Counted from the first letter of the stretch, positions 26,001 to 34,340 are shown. The stretch is 64,000 nucleotides of DNA from HRBIN16 sp049969495 (GCA_049969495.1 JBMFOT010000001.1:1-64000); one strand, 5' to 3'. The notes: generated from the letters alone by a model not told the origin. A program made the numbers and translations.

Positions 26001-26243
26001 CGCTGCGCGGTTTCGCCGGCATCCGTGACGGGGCAGAGAGCAGGTCCAACGGCGTGCGTTTTAGCGTGGAGGTAAACGGCAAGCAAGTGTGGAACCGAAC
26101 CGTAAACCCAGGAGAGGGATGGATACCGTTCGAGGTCTCCCTCGCCGTGGACAGGGCAAACGGTGCTGCTGTACTTGGTCACCGATTCGCTGGGCAACTA
26201 CGGCTGGGACTGGGCGCAGTGGGGGGAGGTCAGGATAGAGTAA
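23072..26243 (+). CDS. Secreted DUF6259-type glycoside hydrolase-like protein, 3' frameshift
   Basis: An exported protein of about 1050 residues: signal peptide (MRIVCVKILLLITLPGFVCA), DUF6259-like barrel with PDALHLDQTLCIYND (a likely catalytic Asp near residue 409) and VALSGEGLNEISF (about 453), then two C-terminal beta-sandwich domains. In the deposited frame the end becomes nonsense after VSLAVDR (26153-26155) and runs on to 26335, overlapping the next gene. Shifting by one base at 26153-26156 restores LYLVTDSLGNYGWDWAQWG and stops at TAA 26241-26243. One extra G (or two missing bases) explains this. The first ATG in frame (23045) lacks a ribosome site; 23072 starts the signal peptide. 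A raw gene call would give 23072-26335. Confidence 0.78.
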
Positions 26244-26285
26244 ACTGTGCACGTGCGCAGTTCGTTCAGCGGAAGGAGGGGCGTT

Positions 26286-26837
26286 GTGAATCGCGAACAA
26301 GCATGGGCTCTACTCTGCGAGTACACCCAATCTGAAAACCTGCGTCGTCACGCGCTGGCGGTGGAGGCGTGCATGCGTTACTACGCCCGGCTCTGGGGAG
26401 AGGATGAGGATCTGTGGGGCATCACGGGGTTACTGCACGATATCGACTACGACCAACACCCTTCGCTGGAGGAGCATCCCTTTGTGGGCATGGAGATACT
26501 GCGGCAGAAGGGTTACCCTGAGGAAGTGGTTCGTGCCGTTGGTGCGCACGCCGACCACACGGGCATTCCCCGCCAGACGCGCATGGAGCACACCCTTTTC
26601 GCCTGCGACGAGTTAACGGGCTTCGTGACGGCGGTCGCGCTGGTGCGCCCGAATAAGAAGCTGGCAGAGGTGGACGTGGCAGCAGTACGCAAGAAGATGA
26701 AGGATAAAGCCTTTGCGCGCGCGGTCAGCCGCGAGGAGTTGCTGAAGGGCGCAGAGGAGATTGGCGTGCCTTTCGACGAGCACGTGCAAAATGTCATCCA
26801 CGCTATGTCTACCATCGCAGACGATCTGGGGCTATGA
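26286..26837 (+). CDS. HD-domain (HDIG-type) phosphohydrolase
   Basis: A 183-residue cytoplasmic HD superfamily protein with the metal-binding pattern LRRHALAVEACM, ITGLLHDIDYDQHP and VGAHADHTG. HD proteins hydrolyse phosphoesters such as nucleotides. The GTG at 26286 follows AAGGAGGGG at ideal spacing, which fixes the start over a longer frame that overlaps the hydrolase gene. The RNase H-like gene begins inside its stop codon (ATGA), so they are translated together. Substrate unknown. Confidence 0.82.
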   Translation: MNREQAWALLCEYTQSENLRRHALAVEACMRYYARLWGEDEDLWGITGLLHDIDYDQHPSLEEHPFVGMEILRQKGYPEEVVRAVGAHADHTGIPRQTRMEHTLFACDELTGFVTAVALVRPNKKLAEVDVAAVRKKMKDKAFARAVSREELLKGAEEIGVPFDEHVQNVIHAMSTIADDLGL

Positions 26838-27244
26838 AAGCGTACATCGATGGCGCATCGCGCGGCAACCCGGGCAAGGCGGGCATCGGTGTGGTTTTGT
26901 GCAACGACGCCGGTGAACCGCTGAAAGAGATTAGCGAATCCATTGGAGAGACCACCAACAACGTCGCCGAGTACCGTGCGCTGATTCGGGCGCTGGAAGA
27001 GGCGCGTGCGCTCGGAGCCGACACCATAGAGGTGTACACGGATAGCGAGCTGCTGGCACGCCAGATCAACGGGCTGTATGGCGTGCACTCTCCCCACCTG
27101 CAACCCCTTTACCACCGCGCCAGAGCACTGTTGAGGCTTTTCAAAATCGCGCGCGTGCAACATATCTCCCGTTTACACAACCAGCGTGCGGACAGGCTGG
27201 CGAAAGCAGCAGCTGGAGACACGACACACAGCAGCACAAGCTAA
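26834..27244 (+). CDS. Ribonuclease H-like protein (RNase HI family)
   Basis: A 136-residue RNase HI-type protein: MKAYIDGASRGNPGKAG gives the first Asp (residue 6), NNVAEYRALIRALE the Glu (46), TIEVYTDSELLARQING the second Asp (70), and the last carboxylate is in LHNQRADRLAK. This four-carboxylate set cuts RNA in RNA-DNA hybrids. It resembles short stand-alone RNase HI forms without an extra binding domain. Its ATG overlaps the TGA of the HD gene. A hairpin follows. Confidence 0.88.
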   Translation: MKAYIDGASRGNPGKAGIGVVLCNDAGEPLKEISESIGETTNNVAEYRALIRALEEARALGADTIEVYTDSELLARQINGLYGVHSPHLQPLYHRARALLRLFKIARVQHISRLHNQRADRLAKAAAGDTTHSSTS

Positions 27245-27257
27245 AGCGCCGCCTCCG

Positions 27258-27284
27258 GAGGGCGCAAGGAACCCTCGCGCCCTC
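27258..27284. terminator. Hairpin between RNase H gene and M42 gene
   Basis: Stem GAGGGCGC / GCGCCCTC with an 11-base loop, flanked closely by two convergent stop codons. The minus-strand tail is not T-rich, so termination strength is uncertain. Confidence 0.5.
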
Positions 27285-27286
27285 TC

Positions 27287-28339
27287 TCAGTACCGATAGT
27301 CCCGGCTGTGCGCCTCCTCCAGATAGCGCGCTACCAGCGTGGCTGCCGCTTCCACGTCCTTACGGTGCACCATCTCGTTCACCGTGTGCACATAGCGAGT
27401 AGGTACACTGATAGTGATACTGGCTGTACCCGCGCGGCTTCGTTGCAACGCGCCTGCGTCGGTGCCGCCCCGAGGCAGAATCTCCATCTGGTACGGGATT
27501 TGCTCGCGCTCGGCAATCTCACGGAAGTGTTCTACCAGCTTCGGATGGCATATCAGGCTGCCGTCCATGATCTTGATGGCAACCCCCTGCCCCAGCTTCG
27601 TGACCGTCTCGGTGTCGGAGGGACCAGGGTAGTCGTTCGCCAGCGTCACATCCAACGCGATGCCGATATCAGGTTCTATCGCGTAAGCGGCGGTGGTCGC
27701 ACCGCGCAAACCCACCTCCTCCTGCGCAGTAGCCACCGCGTAGATGTCCACCTCCGTACGCTTGTCCTTCAGCAGGCGCAGGGCTTCTATCATCACAAAG
27801 ACGCCCACGCGGTCATCCATCGCCTTGCCGAAGAAGGTGTCTCCGCTCGATTCGGTGGTGCGATCCATGGTAACCATATCGCCCACAGAGACCTTTCCCT
27901 TCACCTGCTCGGCGGTCATGCCCAGGTCGACAAAGAAGCTCTCTATCTGCGGCGCCTTGTTCATCTCCTCGGGCGTGAGCATGTGCGCGGGTTTGGTGGA
28001 GTATGCCAGCACGCCACGCAACACCTCACCCTTGCGGGTATGCACCAGCACGCGCTGCGCAAACAGCTGCCGGGCGTCGAACCCTCCCAGCGGCTGCAGA
28101 CGCACGAAGCCTTTATCGTCGATATATCGCACCATGAAGCCGATTTCGTCCATGTGCGCTGCCAGCATCACCTTGCGCGCGCCGTTGCCCCGTTTGATGC
28201 CCACCACGTTGCCCATTACGTCTACCTCGATGCTATCCACTAGCGGAGCCAGCGCCTCTTTGACCACCTCGCGGACGGGGTCTTCCTTGCCGGGGATACC
28301 TGGCGTTTCGCAAAGCCGTTTCAATAGTTCGAAGTTCAT
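27287..28339 (-). CDS. M42 family metallopeptidase (aminopeptidase/endoglucanase-like)
   Basis: A 350-residue cytoplasmic di-zinc aminopeptidase of the glutamyl aminopeptidase/tetrahedral TET type. Visible: metal ligand His in MLAAHMDEIGFMV, Asp and Glu ligands in VATAQEEVGLRGATTAAYA, GIALDVTLANDYPG, and a C-terminal LPRGGTDAGALQ with the last His/Asp site in VPTRYVHTVNEM. The ATG at 28339 follows AGGAGGTAGAG. It converges on the RNase H gene and diverges from the HtrA gene. Peptide degradation or recycling is the expected role. Confidence 0.9.
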   Translation of the reverse strand: MNFELLKRLCETPGIPGKEDPVREVVKEALAPLVDSIEVDVMGNVVGIKRGNGARKVMLAAHMDEIGFMVRYIDDKGFVRLQPLGGFDARQLFAQRVLVHTRKGEVLRGVLAYSTKPAHMLTPEEMNKAPQIESFFVDLGMTAEQVKGKVSVGDMVTMDRTTESSGDTFFGKAMDDRVGVFVMIEALRLLKDKRTEVDIYAVATAQEEVGLRGATTAAYAIEPDIGIALDVTLANDYPGPSDTETVTKLGQGVAIKIMDGSLICHPKLVEHFREIAEREQIPYQMEILPRGGTDAGALQRSRAGTASITISVPTRYVHTVNEMVHRKDVEAAATLVARYLEEAHSRDYRY

Positions 28340-28474
28340 CTCTACCTCCTGCGTTGTCACTCTTTCTCTCGCTTAGCTCTGTACCGAGCGAATTCCTTCG
28401 CAAGCACAGGAAACAGGCAGAGTGAGGGGGAATAGATAATCCGCGAAAAAGTTCTGGAAGTAGGGAGGGTATCA

Positions 28475-30526
28475 ATGCCTGTAAGCACCTGCCGCGCAGC
28501 GACAATGCTCATACTGGCTACCTGCTTTATTTGCCTACAACCTGTCGCCTCAGCCCAGCGAGCATACCCCGATGCCCTGCGGCGCGATATCGAGCGCGCC
28601 CGCGATAAGGTGTACCCGGCGGTGGTCAACATTCTGGCGGTCACACGCTATTTCAGCGAGGGACGCGCCCAGCGATCGCCCTCCGGGGGAAGCGGCGTCA
28701 TCGTCACACCGCAGGGACACGTGCTCACCAACTACCACGTGGCGGGTAATTCCACTCGTATTACCTGCTCCCTGACCACCGGCGAAACGCTGGAAGCCAC
28801 CGTCGTCGCGCACGACCCGCTGACCGACTTGAGCATCCTGAAACTACGCGCCAACCCCAAACGCCGTTTCCCCTACGCCAGCCTCGGCAACTCGGATGCG
28901 TTGAAAGTGGGCGAATACGTGCTGGCAATGGGCAATCCGCTGATGCTCTCCTCCTCGGCAACGCTGGGCATCGTCTCCAACACGCGGCGCGTCTTTACCG
29001 ACTTCACGCAGACCGAGATTGAAGAGCTGGAGCTGGATGAGGGCGAAAGCACCGGCTTACTCACCCGCTGGATTCAGCACGACGCGCTGATACTGCCGGG
29101 CAACTCCGGCGGACCGCTGGTGAGCCTCAACGGCGAGGTGGTGGGCATTAACGAGCTGGGGGGCAGCGGCATGGGTTTTGCTATCCCGTCTAACCTCGCC
29201 AGGCAGGTATTACAGCAGGTACTGAAGACAGGACGTATCCAGCGTGGATGGCTGGGGATGACGGTTCTACCGGTAGAGAAGCTGGGACGCAAAACGGGCG
29301 TGCTGGTCTCCTCCGTATTCCCCGGCTCGCCTGCGCAGAAAGCGGGCATCCAGCCCGGCGACATTATCCTGTCTCTCGATGGTGCAGCCACAAACGCCCG
29401 CTTTTTCGAGGAGATACCCCTCTTCCACCAGAAGATTGCTTCTCTACCGGTGGGAAAGAAAGTCACCCTTCGTCTGCTACGCGGTGGTAAAGAGCGTACC
29501 GTGACCGCTGTCACCGCACAGTGGGAGCGTTCCCGGGGTGAGGAAGAGGAGTTCCGCGAGGCGGGCATTACCGCGCAAAACATCACGCGCGCCATGATGG
29601 TAGCGCGCAAACTGTCCACCCAGCAGGGCGTGCTGGTAACAGGTGTGCGCCCGGGCTATCCGTTCGACAGCGCACGTCCGAACTTGAAACGGAAAGACAT
29701 CATCACCTCCGTCAACGGCGTTGCCACCCCCAACCTGACCGCCCTGCGCAAAGCGATTACAGCGGCGGTGAAAAACGGTGGAGAAGCGATTGTGCACTTC
29801 CGGCGGGGCGAAGAGCACCTGATCACTGTCGCGAAGTTGACTGCACCACCCCCGGATACCATGGGCGGCGAGCTGGCAAGACCCTGGCTGGGGGTCAAGA
29901 CGCAAGTTGTTACCTCTGAGGTGGCAAAAGCGGTCGGTGTAGAAGAGGCGCGTGGTTTCCGCATCACCGAAGTGTATCCCTGGACCGAGGCGGGCAAGGC
30001 AGGACTGCGCATCGGCGATATCATCCTCGCGGTGAACGATACCGAGCTGGAAGCCTCGCGCCCGCAGGATGCAGACGAACTGCGTCGGATTATCGAGGAC
30101 ATGTCTGTAGGGGAACAGGTGGAGCTGACCATCCTGCGCGAGGGAAAAACGCAGAAGGTGTCGGTTACGCTGGAAGAAACTCCCGCCTCCGGCGAGACCG
30201 CCAGACGGGTGCGCCAGAAGGAGTTCGAGTTCGTGGTGCGCGACATCACCCCGCTCGACCGCATGGAAAACCGCTGGGAGCGTGACCAAAACGGCGTGCT
30301 GGTGGTAGAATGTACAATGGGCGGCTGGGCAAACCTGGCGGGTCTACGTGCAGACGACCTGATACTGAGCGTCAACGGCACGCCCGTTGTGGACACCCAC
30401 ACCTTCGAACAAGTGATGGCGCGCGTGGTGAAAGAACGCCCGAAGGTCACACGTATCTTCCTGCGGCGCGGCGGACGCACCCACTTCGTATTCATCGAAC
30501 CCGATTGGGCGAAGCTTCTGCCATAA
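28475..30526 (+). CDS. HtrA/DegP-like trypsin-type serine protease with four PDZ domains
   Basis: A 683-residue exported protease. Signal peptide about 1-27 (ending PVASAQ). Protease domain about 45-245 with triad His88 (TNYHVAG), Asp118 (PLTDLSILK) and Ser211 (LPGNSGGPLVSLNG). Four PDZ-like regions follow (about 255-345, 375-455, 475-565 and 590-680), for example IQRGWLGMTV, VRPGYPFDSARPNL, ARPWLGVKTQ and MGGWANLAGLRADD. Most HtrA proteins have one or two PDZ domains, so this one is long. It should degrade or refold envelope proteins in the periplasm. GGGAGGG precedes the ATG. A degenerate HtrA-like gene follows in the same direction. Confidence 0.92.
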   Translation: MPVSTCRAATMLILATCFICLQPVASAQRAYPDALRRDIERARDKVYPAVVNILAVTRYFSEGRAQRSPSGGSGVIVTPQGHVLTNYHVAGNSTRITCSLTTGETLEATVVAHDPLTDLSILKLRANPKRRFPYASLGNSDALKVGEYVLAMGNPLMLSSSATLGIVSNTRRVFTDFTQTEIEELELDEGESTGLLTRWIQHDALILPGNSGGPLVSLNGEVVGINELGGSGMGFAIPSNLARQVLQQVLKTGRIQRGWLGMTVLPVEKLGRKTGVLVSSVFPGSPAQKAGIQPGDIILSLDGAATNARFFEEIPLFHQKIASLPVGKKVTLRLLRGGKERTVTAVTAQWERSRGEEEEFREAGITAQNITRAMMVARKLSTQQGVLVTGVRPGYPFDSARPNLKRKDIITSVNGVATPNLTALRKAITAAVKNGGEAIVHFRRGEEHLITVAKLTAPPPDTMGGELARPWLGVKTQVVTSEVAKAVGVEEARGFRITEVYPWTEAGKAGLRIGDIILAVNDTELEASRPQDADELRRIIEDMSVGEQVELTILREGKTQKVSVTLEETPASGETARRVRQKEFEFVVRDITPLDRMENRWERDQNGVLVVECTMGGWANLAGLRADDLILSVNGTPVVDTHTFEQVMARVVKERPKVTRIFLRRGGRTHFVFIEPDWAKLLP

Positions 30527-30534
30527 TAAACTAT

Positions 30535-30561
30535 CTGGAGGGCGAGGCTCCTGCCGAGCCG
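30535..30561 (+). repeat. Dispersed LEGEAPAEP-type repeat, copy 5
   Basis: CTGGAGGGCGAGG then CTCCTGCCGAGCCG, in the 89-base gap between the two HtrA-like genes. It is the least diverged copy. Confidence 0.8.
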
Positions 30562-30615
30562 TTCGGACACAGGAACCGCCCTTCCAGGAATGATAGAAAA
30601 AAGGAGGACGCAAAC

Positions 30616-31530
30616 ATGAGCAAATGGCTCTGGGCTGTTTTCATCAACCTGATGGTACTCTGCACCGCAACTGCACAGAACGAAACGGCGGGCGTGCAGG
30701 CGGTGGTAGAAAAGGTAGCTCCCTCCATCGCCAACGTGAAGGTGGTAATAAAGACCACCATGAAAATGGGCGGCGAGAGCATGGATGAAGAGTCCAAAAT
30801 GAGCCTGCAGGGCGTGGTGGTGACGCCTGACGGACTGATTATGCTTTCGAACTCGCCTTTCTCCCCGAAACGGATGATGGAGATGCTTGCCGGAGAGACA
30901 ATGCCCACAGGCATGGACTACAAGATGACCCCCACCTCCATCAAGGTCACCTTCGGCAACGAGGACAAGGAGTATGACGCCTTCCTCGCCGCCACCGATA
31001 CCAAGCTCGACCTTGCTTTCGTGAAGGTGGAAGGGCTGGGTGACAGGCAACTCACGCCGGTGGACCTTGGCAGCACGGTGGAGGCGAAGCTGGGGCAACA
31101 GGTCATTGCAGTCTCGCGCCTGACCAAGGGGTATGACTACGCGCCCTATTTCGCACTGGGGCAGATTTGCGGCGAGATCACCAAACCGCGCCGGGCGTGG
31201 ATGCTTCTGGGCGATATTTCCCAGCTGGGTTTGCCGGTATTCACCCTGAACGGCGAGCTCGTCGGCGTGTTGACCACCATCGCCCCGGAGGTGAAAGACG
31301 AGGGCGGCGACACAATGGGCTTTACGCTGTTTATGCGCCTGCTTTCGGGCGGTGGCAGCTCCGGCGCGGGCGGGGTGTTCGTCATTCCCGGACAACAGGT
31401 AAAACCCCTGGTGGAGCAGGCAAGCCGGCGAGCGGCGGAGCTGGCAGCGGAACGCGCTAAGAAAAAGGAGGAACCCTCTAAACCGAGCGCGCCCGCTCAA
31501 CCGGCGAAGCCCAGAAGCGGTGGTAAGTAG
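30616..31530 (+). CDS. Degenerate HtrA-like protein, probably catalytically inactive
   Basis: A 304-residue protein with signal peptide (residues 1-21, ending CTATAQ) and the beginning of a trypsin-like fold (VVEKVAPSIANVKVVIKTTM, VVVTPDGLIMLSNSPF). Against the upstream HtrA, the catalytic His is replaced in the LSNSP segment, the Asp position survives (DTKLDLAFVKVEG), and the GNSGGP serine loop reads DISQLGLPVFTLNGELVG, so Ser is lost. There is no PDZ domain; the C terminus is Lys/Pro-rich (KKEEPSKPSAPAQPAKP). I infer a pseudoprotease partner or regulator of the active HtrA, or a chaperone. AAGGAGG precedes the ATG. Confidence 0.75.
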   Translation: MSKWLWAVFINLMVLCTATAQNETAGVQAVVEKVAPSIANVKVVIKTTMKMGGESMDEESKMSLQGVVVTPDGLIMLSNSPFSPKRMMEMLAGETMPTGMDYKMTPTSIKVTFGNEDKEYDAFLAATDTKLDLAFVKVEGLGDRQLTPVDLGSTVEAKLGQQVIAVSRLTKGYDYAPYFALGQICGEITKPRRAWMLLGDISQLGLPVFTLNGELVGVLTTIAPEVKDEGGDTMGFTLFMRLLSGGGSSGAGGVFVIPGQQVKPLVEQASRRAAELAAERAKKKEEPSKPSAPAQPAKPRSGGK

Positions 31531-31555
31531 CGGGGTGAACGGCGATTACGCACCG

Positions 31556-31581
31556 GAGGGTCATGGCAGGGCGTGACCCTC
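31556..31581 (+). terminator. Possible terminator after the degenerate HtrA gene
   Basis: An 8-bp stem GAGGGTCA / TGACCCTC around a 10-base loop, 26 bases after the stop. No T run follows, so this is weak. Confidence 0.4.
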
Positions 31582-31612
31582 TATGCCATTCGGACGGGGC
31601 CCCCCATGCCGA

Positions 31613-31641
31613 TTGACTTCTGCCCGCGTATGTGCTAAACT
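31613..31641 (+). promoter_or_regulatory. Promoter of rpsO
   Basis: TTGACT (31613-31618), 17 bases, TAAACT (31636-31641), with the extended -10 TGC just before. The predicted start near 31648 coincides with the first paired base of the leader structure. Confidence 0.75.
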
Positions 31642-31647
31642 ATCATG

Positions 31648-31743
31648 GTGTGCACGCCATGCATCGCCTTCTGCCGTTGTGCCGTTGTCCCCCCGGGGAC
31701 AACCGTAGAACGGCACGGAGACGGTGAAAGCGAGGCGACACAC
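31648..31743 (+). promoter_or_regulatory. Structured rpsO leader, candidate S15 autoregulatory element
   Basis: Four nested or stacked stems are visible by eye: GTGTG 31648-31652 with CACAC 31739-31743; TCGCCT 31664-31669 with AGGCGA 31733-31738; GCCGT 31673-31677 with ACGGC 31710-31714; GTTGTCCC 31684-31691 with GGGACAAC 31696-31703. The outer two stems enclose an inner hairpin plus an unpaired arm (31715-31732). It ends 38 bases before the rpsO ATG. Ribosomal protein S15 represses its own mRNA in several phyla through unrelated structures. Here the fold is my reading; binding is inferred. Confidence 0.65.
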
Positions 31744-31781
31744 CACAATCCCAACCTCAGAAAGGGGGAAAAGCACGGAGA

Positions 31782-32057
31782 ATGCCGCTGACCAAAGAGC
31801 AGAAAGCCGAGATTATCCAGAAATACCGGCGCTTCGAGGGCGATACCGGTTCGCCTGAAGTGCAGGTGGCTCTGTTGACCGCGCGCATCAACCTGCTTAC
31901 CGAGCATCTGCGCCAGCATAAGCATGACTATCACACGCGGCGCGGGCTGATGATGCTGGTTGGTGAGCGCAAAAGAATGCTCGACTATCTGGCTCGTCAG
32001 GATATTCAGCGCTACCGCGCGCTGGTCAGCTCACTGGGCATCCGCAGCAAGCAGTAG
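31782..32057 (+). CDS. rpsO: 30S ribosomal protein S15
   Basis: A 91-residue protein with full S15 features: MPLTKEQKAEIIQKYRRFEG, the DTGSPEVQVALLTARI signature, LRQHKHDYHTRRGL (the 16S rRNA-binding HxxDxxxR loop) and LLDYL-like MLDYLARQDIQRYRALV. It binds the 16S rRNA central junction early in small-subunit assembly. The ribosome site is weak (CACGGAG just before the ATG), consistent with a leader that controls translation. It is followed by pnp 56 bases later, the usual bacterial order. Confidence 0.97.
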   Translation: MPLTKEQKAEIIQKYRRFEGDTGSPEVQVALLTARINLLTEHLRQHKHDYHTRRGLMMLVGERKRMLDYLARQDIQRYRALVSSLGIRSKQ

Positions 32058-32113
32058 CGGTTACCTGTGTAGCCAGAATGTGAAGATTCAACCAAGAGGA
32101 GTTCCATCTACCC

Positions 32114-34339
32114 ATGATACACACCGTCGAAGTGGAAGTCGCCGGTCAACTCATCCAGATTGAGACCGGCCGTGTCGCCAAGCAAGCAAACGGTGCCGTT
32201 CTTGTGCGTTCGGGCGACACCATCGTACTCTGCACCGCCACCATGAGCCGGGAAGCGCGCACCGATATCGATTTCTTCCCGTTGGTGGTGGACTATGAAG
32301 AGCGCAAATACTCTGTCGGCAAGATACCGGGCGGGTTCATCAAGCGGGGTGGACGCCCCAGCGACAAAGCGGTGCTGACCGCCCGTCTCATCGACCGCCC
32401 TTTGCGTCCGCTGTTCCCCAGCGGGATGCGCAACGAGGTGCAGGTCATCGCAATGCCCCTGTCGGTGGACAATGAACACTTGCCCGACGTACTCTCTATC
32501 ATCGGTGCGTCTGCCGCATTGACCGTTTCGAACATCCCGTTTAACGGTCCCGTCGGCGCGGTGCGCATCGGCAAGGTGAACGGGGAGTTCGTCGTCAACC
32601 CCTCGTTTGAGCAGGTGGAGAACGGCGACCTGGACCTGGTGGTCGCGGGCACCAAGGACTACATCGTGATGGTCGAGGCTGGCGCGAACGAAATCAGCGA
32701 GGCGGAAATCCTCGAAGCGCTGGACCTTGCCCACGAGCACATCAAGCCCATTTGCGCCGTTCAGGAGGAGCTCGCGGCGAAGGTAGGCACGGTCAAGGCA
32801 GATATACCCTTCTACGCCGTGCCGGAGGATATTCTCACCCGCGTGCGCGAACAGTTCGCCGAGCAGGTATTGCAAGCCATCCAGCAACCCGATAAGTCGG
32901 CGCGAGAGGAAGCCATTGAACTGCTTAAGGAGGAGATCGTGCAGGCGCTGCTACCGGAGTACCCGGAGCAGGAGACCGACCTGCGCGAAGCCGCCGACAA
33001 GGTGGTAAAGGAGCAGGTGCGCCGGCTCATCCTCGAGTACAAAGTGCGTCCCGACGGGCGAAAGTACGACGAAATTCGTCCCATCAGCTGCATGGTCGGG
33101 CTGCTGCCAAGGGTACACGGCTCCGCCCTGTTCACGCGCGGGCAGACGCAGGTGTTGACCAGCGTCACGCTGGGCCCGATGGAGGAGGCGCAGATTATCG
33201 ACACGCTGGAAGAGGACGGGTTCAAGCGCTACATGCACTTCTACAACTTCCCGCCCTACAGCGTCGGCGAGACGCGCCCGCTACGCGGCCCCGGCAGGCG
33301 TGAAATCGGTCACGGTGCGCTAGCAGAGCGCGCCCTGCGCCCCATGATTCCGCCCGAAGAGGAGTTCCCCTACGCTATCCTGCTCACCTCGGAGGTGCTG
33401 GAGTCCAACGGCTCTACTTCGATGGCGAGCGTCTGTGGCTCCACGCTGGCGCTGATGGATGCGGGCGTGCAAATCAAAGCCCCCGTTGCGGGAGTAGCGA
33501 TGGGATTGATGACGCAGGGCGAAGAGTGGGTTGTGCTCAGCGACATACAGGGAATGGAAGACTTCTCCGGCGATATGGACTTTAAGGTCGCCGGCACCGC
33601 AAAGGGCATCACCGCCCTGCAGCTGGATACCAAGATTTCGGGCATTCCGCGTCCGGTGTTCGAACGCGCGCTGGAGCAGGCGCGACAGGGCAGGCTGTAC
33701 ATTCTGGAGAAGATGCTCGAAACCATCGACAAGCCGCGCGACCACATCAGCCCCTACGCACCGCGCATCATCGTGATGGAGATTCACCCCGATAAAATCG
33801 GTGATGTCATCGGTCCCGGCGGACGCATTATCAAGAAAATCCTCGCCGACACCGGCACGCGCATCCAGATCGAACAGGACGGACGTGTGTACATCGCCGC
33901 CGATGACGAGGAGAGCGGTGAACGCGCCCGCAAGATGATCGAGGATTTGACGCGCGACGTGGTGGTCGGCGAAACCTTCCTCGGAAAGGTCACGCGAACC
34001 TCGTCGCTGGGGGTGTTTGTAGAAATCCTGCCCGGTAAGGAAGGGCTGGTGCCGCTGTCGCAGCTGTCCGAGCAGCGTGTGCGCCGCGCCGACGAACTGG
34101 TGAAAGTGGGCGACGAGATTCTGGTGAAGGTGGTAGAGATAGACAACCTCGGCAGAATCAACCTGAGCGCACGCGGCTTGCACAACGTCTTCGGCGGTCA
34201 GGCAGCAAGCGCAGCCCAGACCCCCGGTGCACGTACAGGTGGCGGACACGAACAGCCCGGCTACGCACGAGGTGGGGACGTGCGTCGTTACCGCGGCGAC
34301 GACGATACGCCCCGAGCACGATTCCGCCCGAAACGCTGA
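32114..34339 (+). CDS. pnp: Polyribonucleotide nucleotidyltransferase (PNPase)
   Basis: A 741-residue exoribonuclease that degrades RNA 3' to 5' by phosphorolysis. Two RNase PH domains are visible (TMSREARTDIDFFPLVVDYE, GGFIKRGGRPSDKAVLTARL in the first; RGPGRREIGHGALAERALRP and SMASVCGSTLALMDAG in the second, catalytic one), followed by a KH domain (HPDKIGDVIGPGGRIIKKIL) and an S1 domain (VGETFLGKVTRTSSLGVFVE). The tail is Arg/Gly-rich. It follows rpsO 56 bases downstream, likely co-transcribed. A GAGGAG lies 13 bases upstream of the ATG. A hairpin terminator sits beyond the stop. Confidence 0.97.
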   Translation: MIHTVEVEVAGQLIQIETGRVAKQANGAVLVRSGDTIVLCTATMSREARTDIDFFPLVVDYEERKYSVGKIPGGFIKRGGRPSDKAVLTARLIDRPLRPLFPSGMRNEVQVIAMPLSVDNEHLPDVLSIIGASAALTVSNIPFNGPVGAVRIGKVNGEFVVNPSFEQVENGDLDLVVAGTKDYIVMVEAGANEISEAEILEALDLAHEHIKPICAVQEELAAKVGTVKADIPFYAVPEDILTRVREQFAEQVLQAIQQPDKSAREEAIELLKEEIVQALLPEYPEQETDLREAADKVVKEQVRRLILEYKVRPDGRKYDEIRPISCMVGLLPRVHGSALFTRGQTQVLTSVTLGPMEEAQIIDTLEEDGFKRYMHFYNFPPYSVGETRPLRGPGRREIGHGALAERALRPMIPPEEEFPYAILLTSEVLESNGSTSMASVCGSTLALMDAGVQIKAPVAGVAMGLMTQGEEWVVLSDIQGMEDFSGDMDFKVAGTAKGITALQLDTKISGIPRPVFERALEQARQGRLYILEKMLETIDKPRDHISPYAPRIIVMEIHPDKIGDVIGPGGRIIKKILADTGTRIQIEQDGRVYIAADDEESGERARKMIEDLTRDVVVGETFLGKVTRTSSLGVFVEILPGKEGLVPLSQLSEQRVRRADELVKVGDEILVKVVEIDNLGRINLSARGLHNVFGGQAASAAQTPGARTGGGHEQPGYARGGDVRRYRGDDDTPRARFRPKR

Positions 34340-34340
34340 A

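Noticed and set aside
29656..31500. Long minus-strand open frame (about 614 codons) opposite the HtrA genes
   Set aside because: It is the shadow of two convincing plus-strand genes with signal peptides, motifs and ribosome sites; its own sequence is low-complexity in type and has no ribosome site.
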